DNA of 64,000 nt from contig UBYX01000030.1 of the NCBI GenBank assembly GCA_900469955.1, forward strand, positions 26,927 through 90,926, written 5' to 3'. Made by a program: the position numbers and the translations under genes. The notes beneath the pieces were generated by a model, which saw nothing but the letters and a program-made list of their open reading frames with translations, searched no databases and was not told the origin of the DNA. This document shows positions 8,378 to 16,489 of this stretch, one piece after another. Every line of letters starts with the position of its first letter. Position 1 is the first letter of the stretch. The stretch is from Hyphomicrobiales bacterium (lineage in GTDB: Bacteria; Pseudomonadota; Alphaproteobacteria; Rhizobiales; Rhizobiaceae).

Positions 8378-9028
8378 ATGACCATGAAAGTAAAGCCTTT
8401 CGCCCTGGCGATCGTCGCCGCAGTCTCCACCACGTCTTTTTCTTCAACGGCTGTCCTCGCGGCCGACCTGACCAGCTATTCCGAGCCGCCGACTTACAAT
8501 GAACCGGCCGCTGGCCCGAAGGCCGGCTGGGGTGGCGCCTATGTCGGTGCCGATCTCGGCATGGCGTCGCGCAAGCTGAACCCTTTTGAAGGCGACAAGG
8601 GCCTCGTTATCGGTGGCCATGCCGGCTATAACATGGACCTGGATTCCGGCGTGGTCGGCGCGGAAATCGAAGCCTCGCATCTCGGCAACGTCGAGAGCCG
8701 CGTACCGGGCGGCCATATCAAGGAACAGGGCCGCGTGGCTGCCAAGGCCAAGGCTGGTGTCGGCTTTAACGATACGCTCGTTTACGGCACCGCCGGTGTT
8801 GCGCTCACCAGTTTCAAGGACAAGGGCGGCACCTCCGGCCCGGATGGGTGGAAACCCGGTTGGGTCGTAGGCGCGGGCGTCGAGCAGAAACTCTCCGACA
8901 ATCTCTCCGCCCGTGTCGAATACAACTACACCATGACCAACGATGTGCGCAGCACCACGGCAGGCGTTACCTCACGCACCGACGTGCGCGACCAGGTGCT
9001 CAAGGCCGGCGTGAACTACCGCTTCTGA
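8378..9028 (+). CDS. outer-membrane beta-barrel protein (Omp25/Omp31-like)
   Basis: A 216-residue secreted protein. Residues 1-27 form a Sec signal peptide ending in VLA-AD. The mature part begins AADLTSYSEPP, then GWGGAYVGADLG, GxxxGYNMDLD, EASHLGN, KAKAGVGFNDTLVYGTAGVA, GWVVGAGVEQKLSDNLSARVEYNYT and ends VLKAGVNYRF with the C-terminal phenylalanine required for outer-membrane insertion. This is the OmpA-like eight-strand barrel of the Omp25/Omp31 family. Two in-frame ATGs lie six bases apart (8378 and 8384) after GGAG; the first was taken. A strong terminator follows. Structural role in the envelope; no specific ligand indicated. Confidence 0.88.
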   Translation: MTMKVKPFALAIVAAVSTTSFSSTAVLAADLTSYSEPPTYNEPAAGPKAGWGGAYVGADLGMASRKLNPFEGDKGLVIGGHAGYNMDLDSGVVGAEIEASHLGNVESRVPGGHIKEQGRVAAKAKAGVGFNDTLVYGTAGVALTSFKDKGGTSGPDGWKPGWVVGAGVEQKLSDNLSARVEYNYTMTNDVRSTTAGVTSRTDVRDQVLKAGVNYRF

Positions 9029-9077
9029 TACACGCCCTTTGAATCCATCGGATTTCAAGGGTGGTGTTTCGCAGATC

Positions 9078-9119
9078 GACAGCCCCGTATGCTTTGAAGG
9101 CATACGGGGCTGTCGCTTT
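9078..9119 (+). terminator. rho-independent terminator of the porin gene
   Basis: A 15-bp perfect stem (9078-9092 with 9100-9114), 7-base loop, then GCTTTTTGG. A classical intrinsic terminator. Confidence 0.9.
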
Positions 9120-9211
9120 TTGGGGCGGAGGGATACCCGTGGTCCTGGCCCGCCAAGGCAGAATGCCGCCATTTTCAGTGAGGGAAACAGGCTCCTTTTC
9201 GCTGCCGGAGG

Positions 9212-9251
9212 TTGACAGTATCCATATATCGAGTAATCTCGATATATGGAT
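9212..9251 (+). promoter_or_regulatory. ars operon promoter and 14-bp-arm operator
   Basis: A consensus -35 TTGACA (9212-9217) is followed by a perfect inverted repeat ATCCATATATCGAG-TAAT-CTCGATATATGGAT (9220-9251), which covers the spacer, a weak -10 (TAATCT, 9234-9239) and the ATG of arsR at 9246. The ArsR dimer binding here would block the promoter directly. Transcription would begin on or next to the start codon, implying a leaderless mRNA. Confidence 0.75.
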
Positions 9252-9602
9252 CAGGAAAACGCTATTCTCGCTCTTGCGGCACTGGCCCAGCCGACACGGC
9301 TGCAGGCCTTCAATCTGCTGGTCAAGCACGAACCTGAGGGACTTCCAGCCGGCGATGTGGCGAAGTTGCTCGCCGTTCCCCAGAACACCATGTCGTCGCA
9401 TCTGAGCGTGCTGGCGCGAGCCGGGCTGATTCGGGCGGAGCGACGGAGCCGTCTGATCGTGTACAGGTCAGACATTGCTGTACTGCGGGACCTTACGCTC
9501 TATCTCGTCAAGGATTGCTGCGGCGGCAGGGCGGAGCTCTGCGAGCCTCTTGTCGCCGAACTCACTCCATGCTGCTGCCCACCACAGAAGGTGTCATCAT
9601 GA
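9246..9602 (+). CDS. arsR: ArsR arsenite-responsive repressor
   Basis: A 118-residue ArsR/SmtB-family repressor. LAALAQPTRLQAFNLLVKHE, then AGDVAKLLAVPQNTMSSHLSVLARAGLI is the winged helix. The metalloid site is of the C-terminal type: Cys91, Cys92 and Cys99 (KDCCGGRAELC), with an extra CCC at 109-111; the helix-4 ELCxC motif of the E. coli type is missing. Arsenite binding would release the repressor from the palindrome over its own start. Its stop overlaps the next gene by four bases (ATGA), beginning an operon of four genes for arsenic resistance. Confidence 0.92.
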   Translation: MDQENAILALAALAQPTRLQAFNLLVKHEPEGLPAGDVAKLLAVPQNTMSSHLSVLARAGLIRAERRSRLIVYRSDIAVLRDLTLYLVKDCCGGRAELCEPLVAELTPCCCPPQKVSS

Positions 9603-10126
9603 CAAAGACAACGTTTAACGTCCTGTTTCTCTGCACTGGAAATTCTGCCCGTTCCATCATTGCCGAAAGCGTTCTCAGGAAAAGCGGTGCCGGCAAGTTC
9701 AACGCCTATTCTGCAGGCAGCTACCCGAAGGGCGAGGTCCATCCGCTGGCGATCGAAGCGCTTCAGGGGCATGGCTATCCGGTGGAGGGCCTCCGGTCCA
9801 AGAGCTGGGATGAGTTCGCGGCGGAAGGAGCCCCCGAGCTCGACTTCATCTTCACCGTCTGTGACAACGCTGCCGGCGAGGCCTGCCCGGTTTGGCCGGG
9901 ACAGCCGATGACCGCCCATTGGGGGCTGGAGGATCCGGCTGCCGTGGAAGGCACGGATGCGGACAGGCGCGTCGCCTTCGGCCAGACGCTGCGTTACATG
10001 AAGCTCCGCCTCGCCGCGTTCGCCGCGCTGCCGGTGGAAAGTCTCGAGCGTTTGAGCCTCACCGCCAAACTGCACGAGATCGGACAGCTGGAAGGTTCCT
10101 CCGTGACGAGGTCCGACGTAGCATGA
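9599..10126 (+). CDS. low-molecular-weight phosphatase-type arsenate reductase
   Basis: A 175-residue protein of the LMW protein tyrosine phosphatase fold. The P-loop CTGNSARS (C-x5-R) follows the first strand, as in arsenate reductases that use thioredoxin or a glutaredoxin/mycothiol-like thiol; downstream cysteines occur in FTVCDNAAGEACPVW. It would reduce arsenate to arsenite for export by Acr3. Translationally coupled at both ends: ATGA overlap with arsR and again with the following arsC. Confidence 0.88.
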   Translation: MTKTTFNVLFLCTGNSARSIIAESVLRKSGAGKFNAYSAGSYPKGEVHPLAIEALQGHGYPVEGLRSKSWDEFAAEGAPELDFIFTVCDNAAGEACPVWPGQPMTAHWGLEDPAAVEGTDADRRVAFGQTLRYMKLRLAAFAALPVESLERLSLTAKLHEIGQLEGSSVTRSDVA

Positions 10127-10557
10127 GCGAAGCAATCGATATCGTCATCTATCACAATCCCGACTGCGGCACGTCGCGGAACACCCTTTCGATGATCCGC
10201 AACGCCGGGATCGAGCCGCATGTCATCGAGTACCTGAAGACCCCACCATCAAGGGCGCTGCTCGTCCAACTGGCGGGCCGCATGGGTATCGGCTTGCGCG
10301 AACTGCTGCGCGAGAAGGGCACTCCATACGCCGAACTCGGCCTTCAGGACGAAACCCTGAGCGATGATCAGCTACTGGATGCGATGATGGAGCATCCCAT
10401 TCTGATCAACCGCCCGATCGTGGTGTCGCCGATGGGCGTCAGGCTTTGCCGTCCTTCCGAAGCCGTCCTCGACATTCTTCCGGCTCCCCAGAAGGGTGCC
10501 TTCGCCAAGGAGGACGGGGAGATCGTCATCGACGCCGAGGGGCGGCGGATCGCCTGA
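10123..10557 (+). CDS. arsC: glutaredoxin-dependent arsenate reductase ArsC
   Basis: A 144-residue ArsC of the thioredoxin/Grx fold (R773 type). The active site YHNPDCGTSRNT holds the catalytic Cys15, and the product-binding basic residues lie in the NRPIVVSPMGVRLCRP segment. It reduces arsenate with glutathione and glutaredoxin. It overlaps the LMW-type reductase gene by four bases, so the operon carries two mechanistically different arsenate reductases. Start fixed by the overlap and by alignment with the family N-terminus. Confidence 0.92.
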   Translation: MSEAIDIVIYHNPDCGTSRNTLSMIRNAGIEPHVIEYLKTPPSRALLVQLAGRMGIGLRELLREKGTPYAELGLQDETLSDDQLLDAMMEHPILINRPIVVSPMGVRLCRPSEAVLDILPAPQKGAFAKEDGEIVIDAEGRRIA

Positions 10558-10624
10558 CGCCGCCGATCCTTCACGCTGCCGCTCAGGCTCCGGGCCGAGC
10601 ATCACATCTTAAAAAAACGCTTTA

Positions 10625-11698
10625 ATGCAGCCCGCCAAGCCTGTAATCCGCCTGTCATTTCTGGATCGCTACCTGACGGTATGGATCTTCGCCGCCATGG
10701 CGCTGGGCCTGATCCTCGGCACGGTCTTCAAGGGCTTGCCGGATGTGCTCAACAGCATGTCGATCGGCACCACCAACATCCCAATAGCGATCGGCCTCAT
10801 CCTGATGATGTATCCGCCGCTAGCCAAGGTTCGCTACGAGGAACTGCACCTTGTCTTTGCCGACAAGCGCGTGCTGCTGCTTTCGCTCGTCCAGAACTGG
10901 ATCATCGGACCGACGCTGATGTTTGCGCTCGCCGTTATCTTCCTGCGCGACTATCCGGAATATATGACCGGCCTGATCCTGATCGGCCTTGCGCGCTGCA
11001 TCGCGATGGTCCTCGTGTGGAACCAGCTCGCCCGCGGCGACAACCAGTATGTGGCCGGGCTGGTGGCGTTCAACTCGATCTTCCAGATCCTTTTCTTCAG
11101 CGCCTATGCCTGGATCTTCCTGACGCTTCTGCCGCCGCTGTTCGGCCTGGAGGGGAGCGTCGTCGACGTGTCTTTCTGGACGATTGCGGAAGCTGTCCTC
11201 ATCTACCTCGGCATCCCGTTCCTGGCCGGTTACCTGTCCCGAACCATCCTGACTAGGGCCAGGGGCCGGGTCTGGTACGAGACGGTCTTCCTGCCGAAAA
11301 TCAGCCCGATCACGCTGGCCGCGCTGCTTTTCACCATCGTCGCGATGTTCAGCCTCAAGGGTGGCGATGTTGTCAGGCTGCCGTTCGACGTGGTCCTGAT
11401 CGCGATCCCGCTGACCATCTACTTCCTCATCATGTTCACGGTCAGCTTCGTCATGGCGAAGATGATCCATACCGACTATCCGCGCACGACGGCGGTGGCG
11501 TTTACGGCTGCAGGAAACAATTTCGAGCTTGCCATCGCCGTTGCGATCGCTGCGTTCGGCCTTGCTTCACCCGTCGCGTTTGCCGCGGTCATCGGCCCGC
11601 TTGTCGAGGTGCCGGTGCTCATCATCCTGGTGCAGTTCGCGCTCTGGATGGGGCGCCGCTACTACGGCGCCGAAATGGAGCGTGCGCCGGCCGAGTGA
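10625..11698 (+). CDS. acr3: Acr3-type arsenite efflux permease
   Basis: A 357-residue, ten-span inner-membrane protein of the Acr3 (BASS superfamily) arsenite exporters. The functionally essential cysteine in the fourth span is in the GLARCIAMVLVWNQLARGD motif; other family marks are MMYPPLAKVRY near residue 60 and AFTAAGNNFELAIAVAIA near residue 300. It pumps out the arsenite made by the two reductases. A 67-base gap with a poor ribosome-binding site separates it from arsC; an AAAAAAACG stretch precedes the ATG. Aquaglyceroporin AqpS, used in the S. meliloti ars operon, is absent here. Confidence 0.93.
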   Translation: MQPAKPVIRLSFLDRYLTVWIFAAMALGLILGTVFKGLPDVLNSMSIGTTNIPIAIGLILMMYPPLAKVRYEELHLVFADKRVLLLSLVQNWIIGPTLMFALAVIFLRDYPEYMTGLILIGLARCIAMVLVWNQLARGDNQYVAGLVAFNSIFQILFFSAYAWIFLTLLPPLFGLEGSVVDVSFWTIAEAVLIYLGIPFLAGYLSRTILTRARGRVWYETVFLPKISPITLAALLFTIVAMFSLKGGDVVRLPFDVVLIAIPLTIYFLIMFTVSFVMAKMIHTDYPRTTAVAFTAAGNNFELAIAVAIAAFGLASPVAFAAVIGPLVEVPVLIILVQFALWMGRRYYGAEMERAPAE

Positions 11699-11717
11699 TC
11701 GGGGGCCGGCGGATATC

Positions 11718-13220
11718 TCAGCCGCGGTCCTTGCCGATCAGCCGCGACCGCAGGGCGTTGGAAATCCCGTCGAAGATGAACACCACCAGGAGGATCAGCA
11801 GCACCATATAGGCTACGTTCTCCCAGTCGGAATTGGTGCGCATGGCTTCCCAGAGTTTCAAGCCGATGCCGCCCGCACCGACGGCGCCGATGATCGTGGC
11901 CGAGCGGGTGTTCGATTCCCAGAAGTAGAGCGCCTGCGACAGGAACACCGGCATCACCTGCGGTACGGTGCCGTAGCGTTGCACCGCGACCGGTGACGCG
12001 CCGACGGATCGCACACCCTCGCGCTGCTTTTCATCGATATTTTCCAGCGCTTCCGAATAGAGCTTGCCGAGCGTTCCGGTATCCGTGAGGAAGATGGCGG
12101 AAATCCCGGCAAGCGGGCCGGGGCCGAAGGCGCGGGTGAAGAAGAGCGCCCAGATCAGCATGTCGACCGACCGGAGAAAGTCGAAGAGCCGCTTGGCGAT
12201 CTGGTTTGCGGGGCGGTTTGCGAAAATGTTCCGCGCCGCGATGAACGACAGCGGAAAGGCGACGAGCATAGCAAACAGCGTTCCGATGAAGGCCATCACG
12301 ACCGTCTGCAGGAGCTTCTCCCACACGTCGAGATGCTGCCATTCCGAATTGTAGAGGATGTTGTTCCAGGCAAGGGAAAGGTTCGACCTGTCGGGCTGGA
12401 TCCGCTCGCCCGAAACGATCAGGGTCGCGATCTCTGCGGCCGGTTTCCCGAAGAACGGCGAGTTCGTGTCGAACAGGAAGTTCGCCCAGCCGAGGAAGCG
12501 TTTGCGGATGCGCACCCGCTCAGCGCTGATTTCCGCCCAGCCTGAAATTCCGAAGTAGGCGACCGCGCGGCCGCCCGGCAGCCTTTGTTCGACCCACGAG
12601 GGCAAGGCCCCGTCCGGCCGGACCTCGCCGGATCTTCTGTTGAGGCGAAGGGTGACGTTCTCCGAGCCCCTGGTGAGCACTACCCGGTCGGGATGAACCT
12701 CGATCGTCCGGGACCGGCCGATCGCGACCATGGCTTCGGTCACGATCTTCTCGGTGCGGGTTTCCTGGCTCGGGCTCTGCGGAGCGGCCTGCTGCGCCTG
12801 GGGCGCCGGCGCCATGAAGCTGGAGGAGGGCTTGGCAGCCCCCGCATTTCCGGAGGCGGCTGCGGGGATCTCTATCGTTCGCGTCACTGTTTCGCGCCGG
12901 GTTTGAAGCCACTCGGGGTTCGGGTTCGGGCCGATCGGGTCGAAGCGGGGATATTCGATCCTCATCGCGCCGTCGGCTTCGATCTCGATCTGGGGCCGGA
13001 TCTCATAGGAGACCCAGTCGGCGAGGTAGTTTCCGGCGATGCTCCAGTTCGCTTCGCCCATGACCTTGCTGACGGCGAAATACCACCAGGCGAAGAGGAA
13101 GTAGAGGGTGCACGCCACAGCGATGATCGGCACCCTGAAGCGCTGCCAGAAGCTTGGCCGCAGGAGATGGGGATGGCGTGCCGCGATGGCTTCCATTTCG
13201 GACGTGTTGAGGATCGTCAT
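11718..13220 (-). CDS. phnE: phosphonate/phosphate ABC transporter permease PhnE, long form
   Basis: A 500-residue permease, second of two in the operon. One membrane span near residues 30-50 is followed by a soluble insertion of about 220 residues containing a proline/alanine/glutamine linker (near 120-150), and then the usual permease domain (about 290-490) with the inner-membrane loop SVGASPVAVQRYGTVPQVMP, the EAA-type motif contacting PhnC. The short PhnE is about 280-320 residues, so the insertion is the distinguishing feature; long second permeases are known in rhizobial phoCDET-type operons. The ATG at 13220 follows CCGGAGG. Ends 19 bases from the convergent acr3. Confidence 0.88.
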   Translation of the reverse strand: MTILNTSEMEAIAARHPHLLRPSFWQRFRVPIIAVACTLYFLFAWWYFAVSKVMGEANWSIAGNYLADWVSYEIRPQIEIEADGAMRIEYPRFDPIGPNPNPEWLQTRRETVTRTIEIPAAASGNAGAAKPSSSFMAPAPQAQQAAPQSPSQETRTEKIVTEAMVAIGRSRTIEVHPDRVVLTRGSENVTLRLNRRSGEVRPDGALPSWVEQRLPGGRAVAYFGISGWAEISAERVRIRKRFLGWANFLFDTNSPFFGKPAAEIATLIVSGERIQPDRSNLSLAWNNILYNSEWQHLDVWEKLLQTVVMAFIGTLFAMLVAFPLSFIAARNIFANRPANQIAKRLFDFLRSVDMLIWALFFTRAFGPGPLAGISAIFLTDTGTLGKLYSEALENIDEKQREGVRSVGASPVAVQRYGTVPQVMPVFLSQALYFWESNTRSATIIGAVGAGGIGLKLWEAMRTNSDWENVAYMVLLILLVVFIFDGISNALRSRLIGKDRG

Positions 13221-13231
13221 GGTGCCTCCGG

Positions 13232-14191
13232 TCAGATCGCGTTGAATGCCTGGTCGCCCGAAAGCTTCTGGCGAAGCCATGCGGAAAACTGATCGACGGC
13301 CACGATGGTCAGCAGCAGAAGGAGGACGATGGCGAGCGTCTTGGCTTCGTGACCCTGGCCGATCGAGAGGCGCAGGAGTTCGCCGATACCGCCGCCGCCG
13401 ACGGCGCCGATGATCGTCGACGCTCGCACGTTGATCTCGAGGCGCAGGAGGAAATAGCTCATGAAGTTCGGCATCACCTGTGGCACGATGCCGAACCAGA
13501 TCCGTTCGAGCCAGTTGGCGCCGACCGCGCGCAGCCCTTCCTCCGCCTTCATGTCGGCGTTCTCTATGACTTCGTAGAACAGCTTTCCAAGCGCACCCAC
13601 GGTGTGGATCGACACGGCGACGACCGCCGGGATCGGGCCGAGCGAGAGGATTGCGAGGAAGAAGCCGGCAATGACCACTTCCGGAAAGGCGCGGAGGATT
13701 TCCATGATGCGTCGCACGACCCCCCGCACCCAGGGATTGGGCATGGTGTTCCGCGCCGCGAGGAATGCCAGCACGAAGCCGAAAAGCAGGCCGATGCCGG
13801 TGGATACGAGCGCGATGTTCAGCGTCTCGACCATCTTGTGAAAATATTCGGGGATGTAGAAGGTCTCGCCGAGATAGGCCCGCCCTTCCGGATAGTTGTA
13901 CTTGAAGCTGCCGTCGTCATACGGGGATGGGAGGTCGAACAGCGCCCGCCAGATCTCCATTCCGTCCCGAGGAACGAGGTCCTCTACGAAGTCGAAGAGG
14001 TGAGGCAGTCGCTCGAAGAACTTGCCCGAATTTGTTTCGTTGGCGAACCAGAGCGAGCCGGACACCACGCAAAGCAGCAGCACGACGCTCAAAAGCGTAT
14101 AGAAGCCCCGCTGGGCGGCCAACTGCCGCGAGTGGCGCTCTATCATCCGGCCGCTCTCGCCGAGGACAGGCCTGACGGTAGAAATGGACAT
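13232..14191 (-). CDS. phnE: phosphonate/phosphate ABC transporter permease PhnE, short form
   Basis: A 319-residue integral membrane permease. Span one is near residues 25-50; the remaining spans lie between 105 and 310, with the coupling loop AVGANWLERIWFGIVPQVMP. Family length and order fit PhnE. It would form a heterodimeric channel with the long PhnE encoded 11 bases downstream, energised by PhnC and fed by PhnD. The start was taken at the ATG of MSISTVRP; the frame is open further upstream across a hairpin, which argues against a longer protein. Confidence 0.9.
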   Translation of the reverse strand: MSISTVRPVLGESGRMIERHSRQLAAQRGFYTLLSVVLLLCVVSGSLWFANETNSGKFFERLPHLFDFVEDLVPRDGMEIWRALFDLPSPYDDGSFKYNYPEGRAYLGETFYIPEYFHKMVETLNIALVSTGIGLLFGFVLAFLAARNTMPNPWVRGVVRRIMEILRAFPEVVIAGFFLAILSLGPIPAVVAVSIHTVGALGKLFYEVIENADMKAEEGLRAVGANWLERIWFGIVPQVMPNFMSYFLLRLEINVRASTIIGAVGGGGIGELLRLSIGQGHEAKTLAIVLLLLLTIVAVDQFSAWLRQKLSGDQAFNAI

Positions 14192-14219
14192 CGCTGGCCC
14201 CCGGGTTGCGACGGTCGAG

Positions 14220-14251
14220 AAAAAGGCCGCCGGAAAAGTCTCCAGGCGGCC
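14220..14251 (-). terminator. intra-operon terminator/attenuator between phnD and phnE
   Basis: Reading on the minus strand, GGCCGCC, a 13-base loop and GGCGGCC are followed by TTTTTCT. It lies between the stop of phnD (14271) and the start of the short phnE (14191). Partial termination here would give more binding protein than permease. Confidence 0.65.
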
Positions 14252-14270
14252 GTCGTGTGTGAGGCTGCGA

Positions 14271-15176
14271 TCAGCCGCCGATGGTTGCCTTACGGGCATC
14301 GATGATCGGCTTGTAGAAATCGACGTTGACCTCCGCGAAGCCCTTGAAGTCGCCGCCCTGGATGGCGGAGAAGCAGGCGGGATCGGCCTTCGGGAGGTTC
14401 AGCATGAACTGCTTGAACTTCGTCTTCATGTCGGCGTTCATCGACGTGCGGACGACGACCGGGCCGTTCGGGATGAGCGGCGATTTCCAGAGTTCGACGA
14501 GGTCATCCATGTTGAGGATGCCCTTGTCGACCATCTTGCGCAGGTTGCCGGAGGTGTAGCCGTCCTTGAAGTTGCCGACGCCCGAACCGAAGGTGGTGCC
14601 GGCATCGAAATTGCCCTTCAGCACTTCGAGAACGAGGTTTTCGTGACCGCCGCCGAAGCCGGTGGAGCCGAAATAGCCCTTGACCGGAGCGCCGATCGCT
14701 TCAGGAAGCGTCACGAGCGGCACCAGATAGCCAGAGGTCGAATCCGGATCGGCGAAGCCTAGCTTCTTGCCCTTCAGATCGGCGAGCTTGGCGACGCCGC
14801 TGTCCTTGCGGGCAACCATGATCGAATGATAGCCCATGGAGCCGTCGGTCTGGACGGTGGTCAGGATCGGCTCGACCGCATCCGGCTTGGTCAGATAGAC
14901 CTTGGCATAACCGGACGCACCGAGCTCAGCGTAATCGAGGGTGCCGCCAAGCAGACCCTGAATGACGCCGTCATAGTCGGAAGCGGGGAAGAGCGAGACC
15001 TTTTCGACGCCCAGTACGGCCGGAAGCTTCTCGGTCATGCACTGGTAGTTGCGCAGACGGTCGGCCTCGTTTTCTCCGCCGAGGATGCCGATACGGAATA
15101 CCTTCAGGTCTTCCGCGGCCGCCGAGGTGGCAAGTGCTGCGAGTGCGACTGCAGCAAGCAAAGCTATCTTCAACAT
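14271..15176 (-). CDS. phnD: phosphonate/phosphate ABC transporter periplasmic binding protein PhnD
   Basis: A 301-residue secreted solute-binding protein. Residues 1-21 are a Sec signal peptide (LAALATSAAA then EDLKVF). The mature chain begins FRIGILGGENEADRLRNYQCM, and carries the family segments DYAELGASGYAKVYL, MGYHSIMVARKDSGV, GKKLGFADPDSTSGYLVP and VVRTSMNADMK. PhnD/PhoD proteins bind phosphonates or phosphate in the periplasm and deliver them to PhnE. Ribosome-binding site AGGAGATGA before the ATG. No C-P lyase genes are present, so uptake of phosphate itself is as likely as phosphonate. Confidence 0.93.
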   Translation of the reverse strand: MLKIALLAAVALAALATSAAAEDLKVFRIGILGGENEADRLRNYQCMTEKLPAVLGVEKVSLFPASDYDGVIQGLLGGTLDYAELGASGYAKVYLTKPDAVEPILTTVQTDGSMGYHSIMVARKDSGVAKLADLKGKKLGFADPDSTSGYLVPLVTLPEAIGAPVKGYFGSTGFGGGHENLVLEVLKGNFDAGTTFGSGVGNFKDGYTSGNLRKMVDKGILNMDDLVELWKSPLIPNGPVVVRTSMNADMKTKFKQFMLNLPKADPACFSAIQGGDFKGFAEVNVDFYKPIIDARKATIGG

Positions 15177-15260
15177 GAGATCATCTCCTGTCTGTCCGGT
15201 TTTCGGAACATGTGTTGAGGCTGGCCCTTTACGCGGGCGTACATACGATCTTGGTCCGGC

Positions 15261-16112
15261 TCACGCCCTTGCGGGGGCGAGGATCCTGGAACCCGCCGAC
15301 CTGGAGGCTTCGTGCTCCAGGTCTGCGCTGCGGACGTTGATGCTGGTGGACGTCATGGATTCGTCGATGCCCGCGCCTTCCTTGTCGGACCCGTAGATTT
15401 CCCGGACTGCCGTCGCCGTCAGTTCCGAAGGAGGTCCGTCGAAGACCACGCGCCCGCCCGCCATGCCGACGATGCGCTCGCAATAGGAGCGCGCCGTATC
15501 GAGGGTGTGCAGGTTGGTGACAACGGTGATGCCGTCGCGTTCGTTGATGTCGCGGAGCGCGTCCATGACGATCTTGGCGTTCATGGGATCGAGCGACGCG
15601 ATCGGCTCGTCGGCGAGCACGACCCTGGGCCTCTGCATCAGCGCACGGGCGATCGCCACGCGCTGCTGCTGGCCGCCCGACAGCGTGCCCGCCCTCTGCA
15701 GCGCCGTCTGCTCGATGCCGAGCCGTTCGAGAGCCGCAATCGCCGCGATCCGTTCCTCGCGCGTGAAGATGCTGAGCAGGCTCATCGTCGTGGAGCGGTG
15801 GTTGAGCCGCCCGAGCAGGACGTTGGTGAGCACGTCGAGACGCGGCACGAGATTGAACTGCTGGAAGATCATGGCGCAGTCGCGCTGCCAGCCGCGGAGC
15901 GCTGCCCCGCGCAGGGAAGAAATTTCCCGATCGCCGAAGTGGATGGTTCCCGAGGACGGCGTCGTCAGACGGTTGATCATTCGCAGAAGCGTGGACTTGC
16001 CCGCGCCCGACCGCCCGATGACGCCGACCATCTGCCCGTGGGGAATTTCCAAGCTTACGGAATCCACGGCAGCACGATTGCCGAAAGTCTTCGTCAGTTT
16101 TTCCAGACGCAT
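15261..16112 (-). CDS. phnC: phosphonate/phosphate ABC transporter ATP-binding protein PhnC
   Basis: A 283-residue ABC ATPase and first gene of the operon. Walker A GRSGAGKST at residues 33-41, Q-loop MIFQQFNLVPRLDV, ABC signature LSGGQQQRVAIARAL and Walker B VVLADEPIASLDP are complete; the PhnC-specific NRLTTPSSGTI segment is present. It extends about 25 residues beyond a typical PhnC with a polar tail. The ATG follows AGGGGG, which can pair in a hairpin. A PhoB-box-like sequence lies about 65 bases upstream, consistent with induction by phosphate starvation. Confidence 0.93.
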   Translation of the reverse strand: MRLEKLTKTFGNRAAVDSVSLEIPHGQMVGVIGRSGAGKSTLLRMINRLTTPSSGTIHFGDREISSLRGAALRGWQRDCAMIFQQFNLVPRLDVLTNVLLGRLNHRSTTMSLLSIFTREERIAAIAALERLGIEQTALQRAGTLSGGQQQRVAIARALMQRPRVVLADEPIASLDPMNAKIVMDALRDINERDGITVVTNLHTLDTARSYCERIVGMAGGRVVFDGPPSELTATAVREIYGSDKEGAGIDESMTSTSINVRSADLEHEASRSAGSRILAPARA

Positions 16113-16117
16113 GCCAT

Positions 16118-16138
16118 GCCCCCTGTTTTTATGGGGGC
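16118..16138 (-). promoter_or_regulatory. hairpin covering the phnC ribosome-binding site
   Basis: GCCCCC (16118-16123) pairs with GGGGGC (16133-16138) around a 9-base loop. On the mRNA strand the downstream arm is the GGGGG ribosome-binding site of phnC, 6 bases before the ATG. The arrangement could limit translation until opened. Inference from sequence only. Confidence 0.45.
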
Positions 16139-16177
16139 CTCATTAGCGACGGCGCATGAAGGGGCGATGTCGGTTAG

Positions 16178-16195
16178 ATGTAGCTTTTATGAAGA
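16178..16195 (-). promoter_or_regulatory. PhoB-box-like direct repeat upstream of phnC
   Basis: On the minus strand TCTTCAT-AAAA-GCTACAT, two degenerate copies of CTGTCAT spaced 11 bases, as in Pho boxes. Both halves deviate at two to three positions, so this is tentative; its position before a phn operon supports it. Confidence 0.4.
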
Positions 16196-16489
16196 TTGCG
16201 ACAAACGCGGGCAATTTGAACGAATCTGGAGCGAACCTTCCTGTTCTCGAAAGCCTTTCGATGAGGCGCCGGCAGCTACAGAATTGGTGACGCCGCCCAT
16301 CGGGGTTCCCGATGTAGGACCAAATTCCGTTCCTCCGGGACCTCTGTCCGATATTGCTCGGGCCCAAGGTCGCATCAGCCATCCGACTGAAGTCTCTGGG
16401 GCGGAACATCGCAGCATCTCGTCTGTTCAGTCCCCAGCTTCGACACTGCGATTGGGTTGGAAGCATAGAAGAAAAACAAGGAGATAGAG
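16196..16489. other. non-coding stretch between divergent phnC and the repeat-protein genes
   Basis: About 300 bases. Small frames on both strands lack ribosome-binding sites. It should carry the promoter for the plus-strand secreted repeat-protein genes; a TTGGGTTGG near 16452 and an A-rich leader AGAAAAACAAGGAG just before the ATG are all I can point to. Confidence 0.4.

Noticed and set aside
15312..16487. 391-codon plus-strand frame opposite phnC
   Set aside because: Shadow of the PhnC coding strand; no signal or domain.
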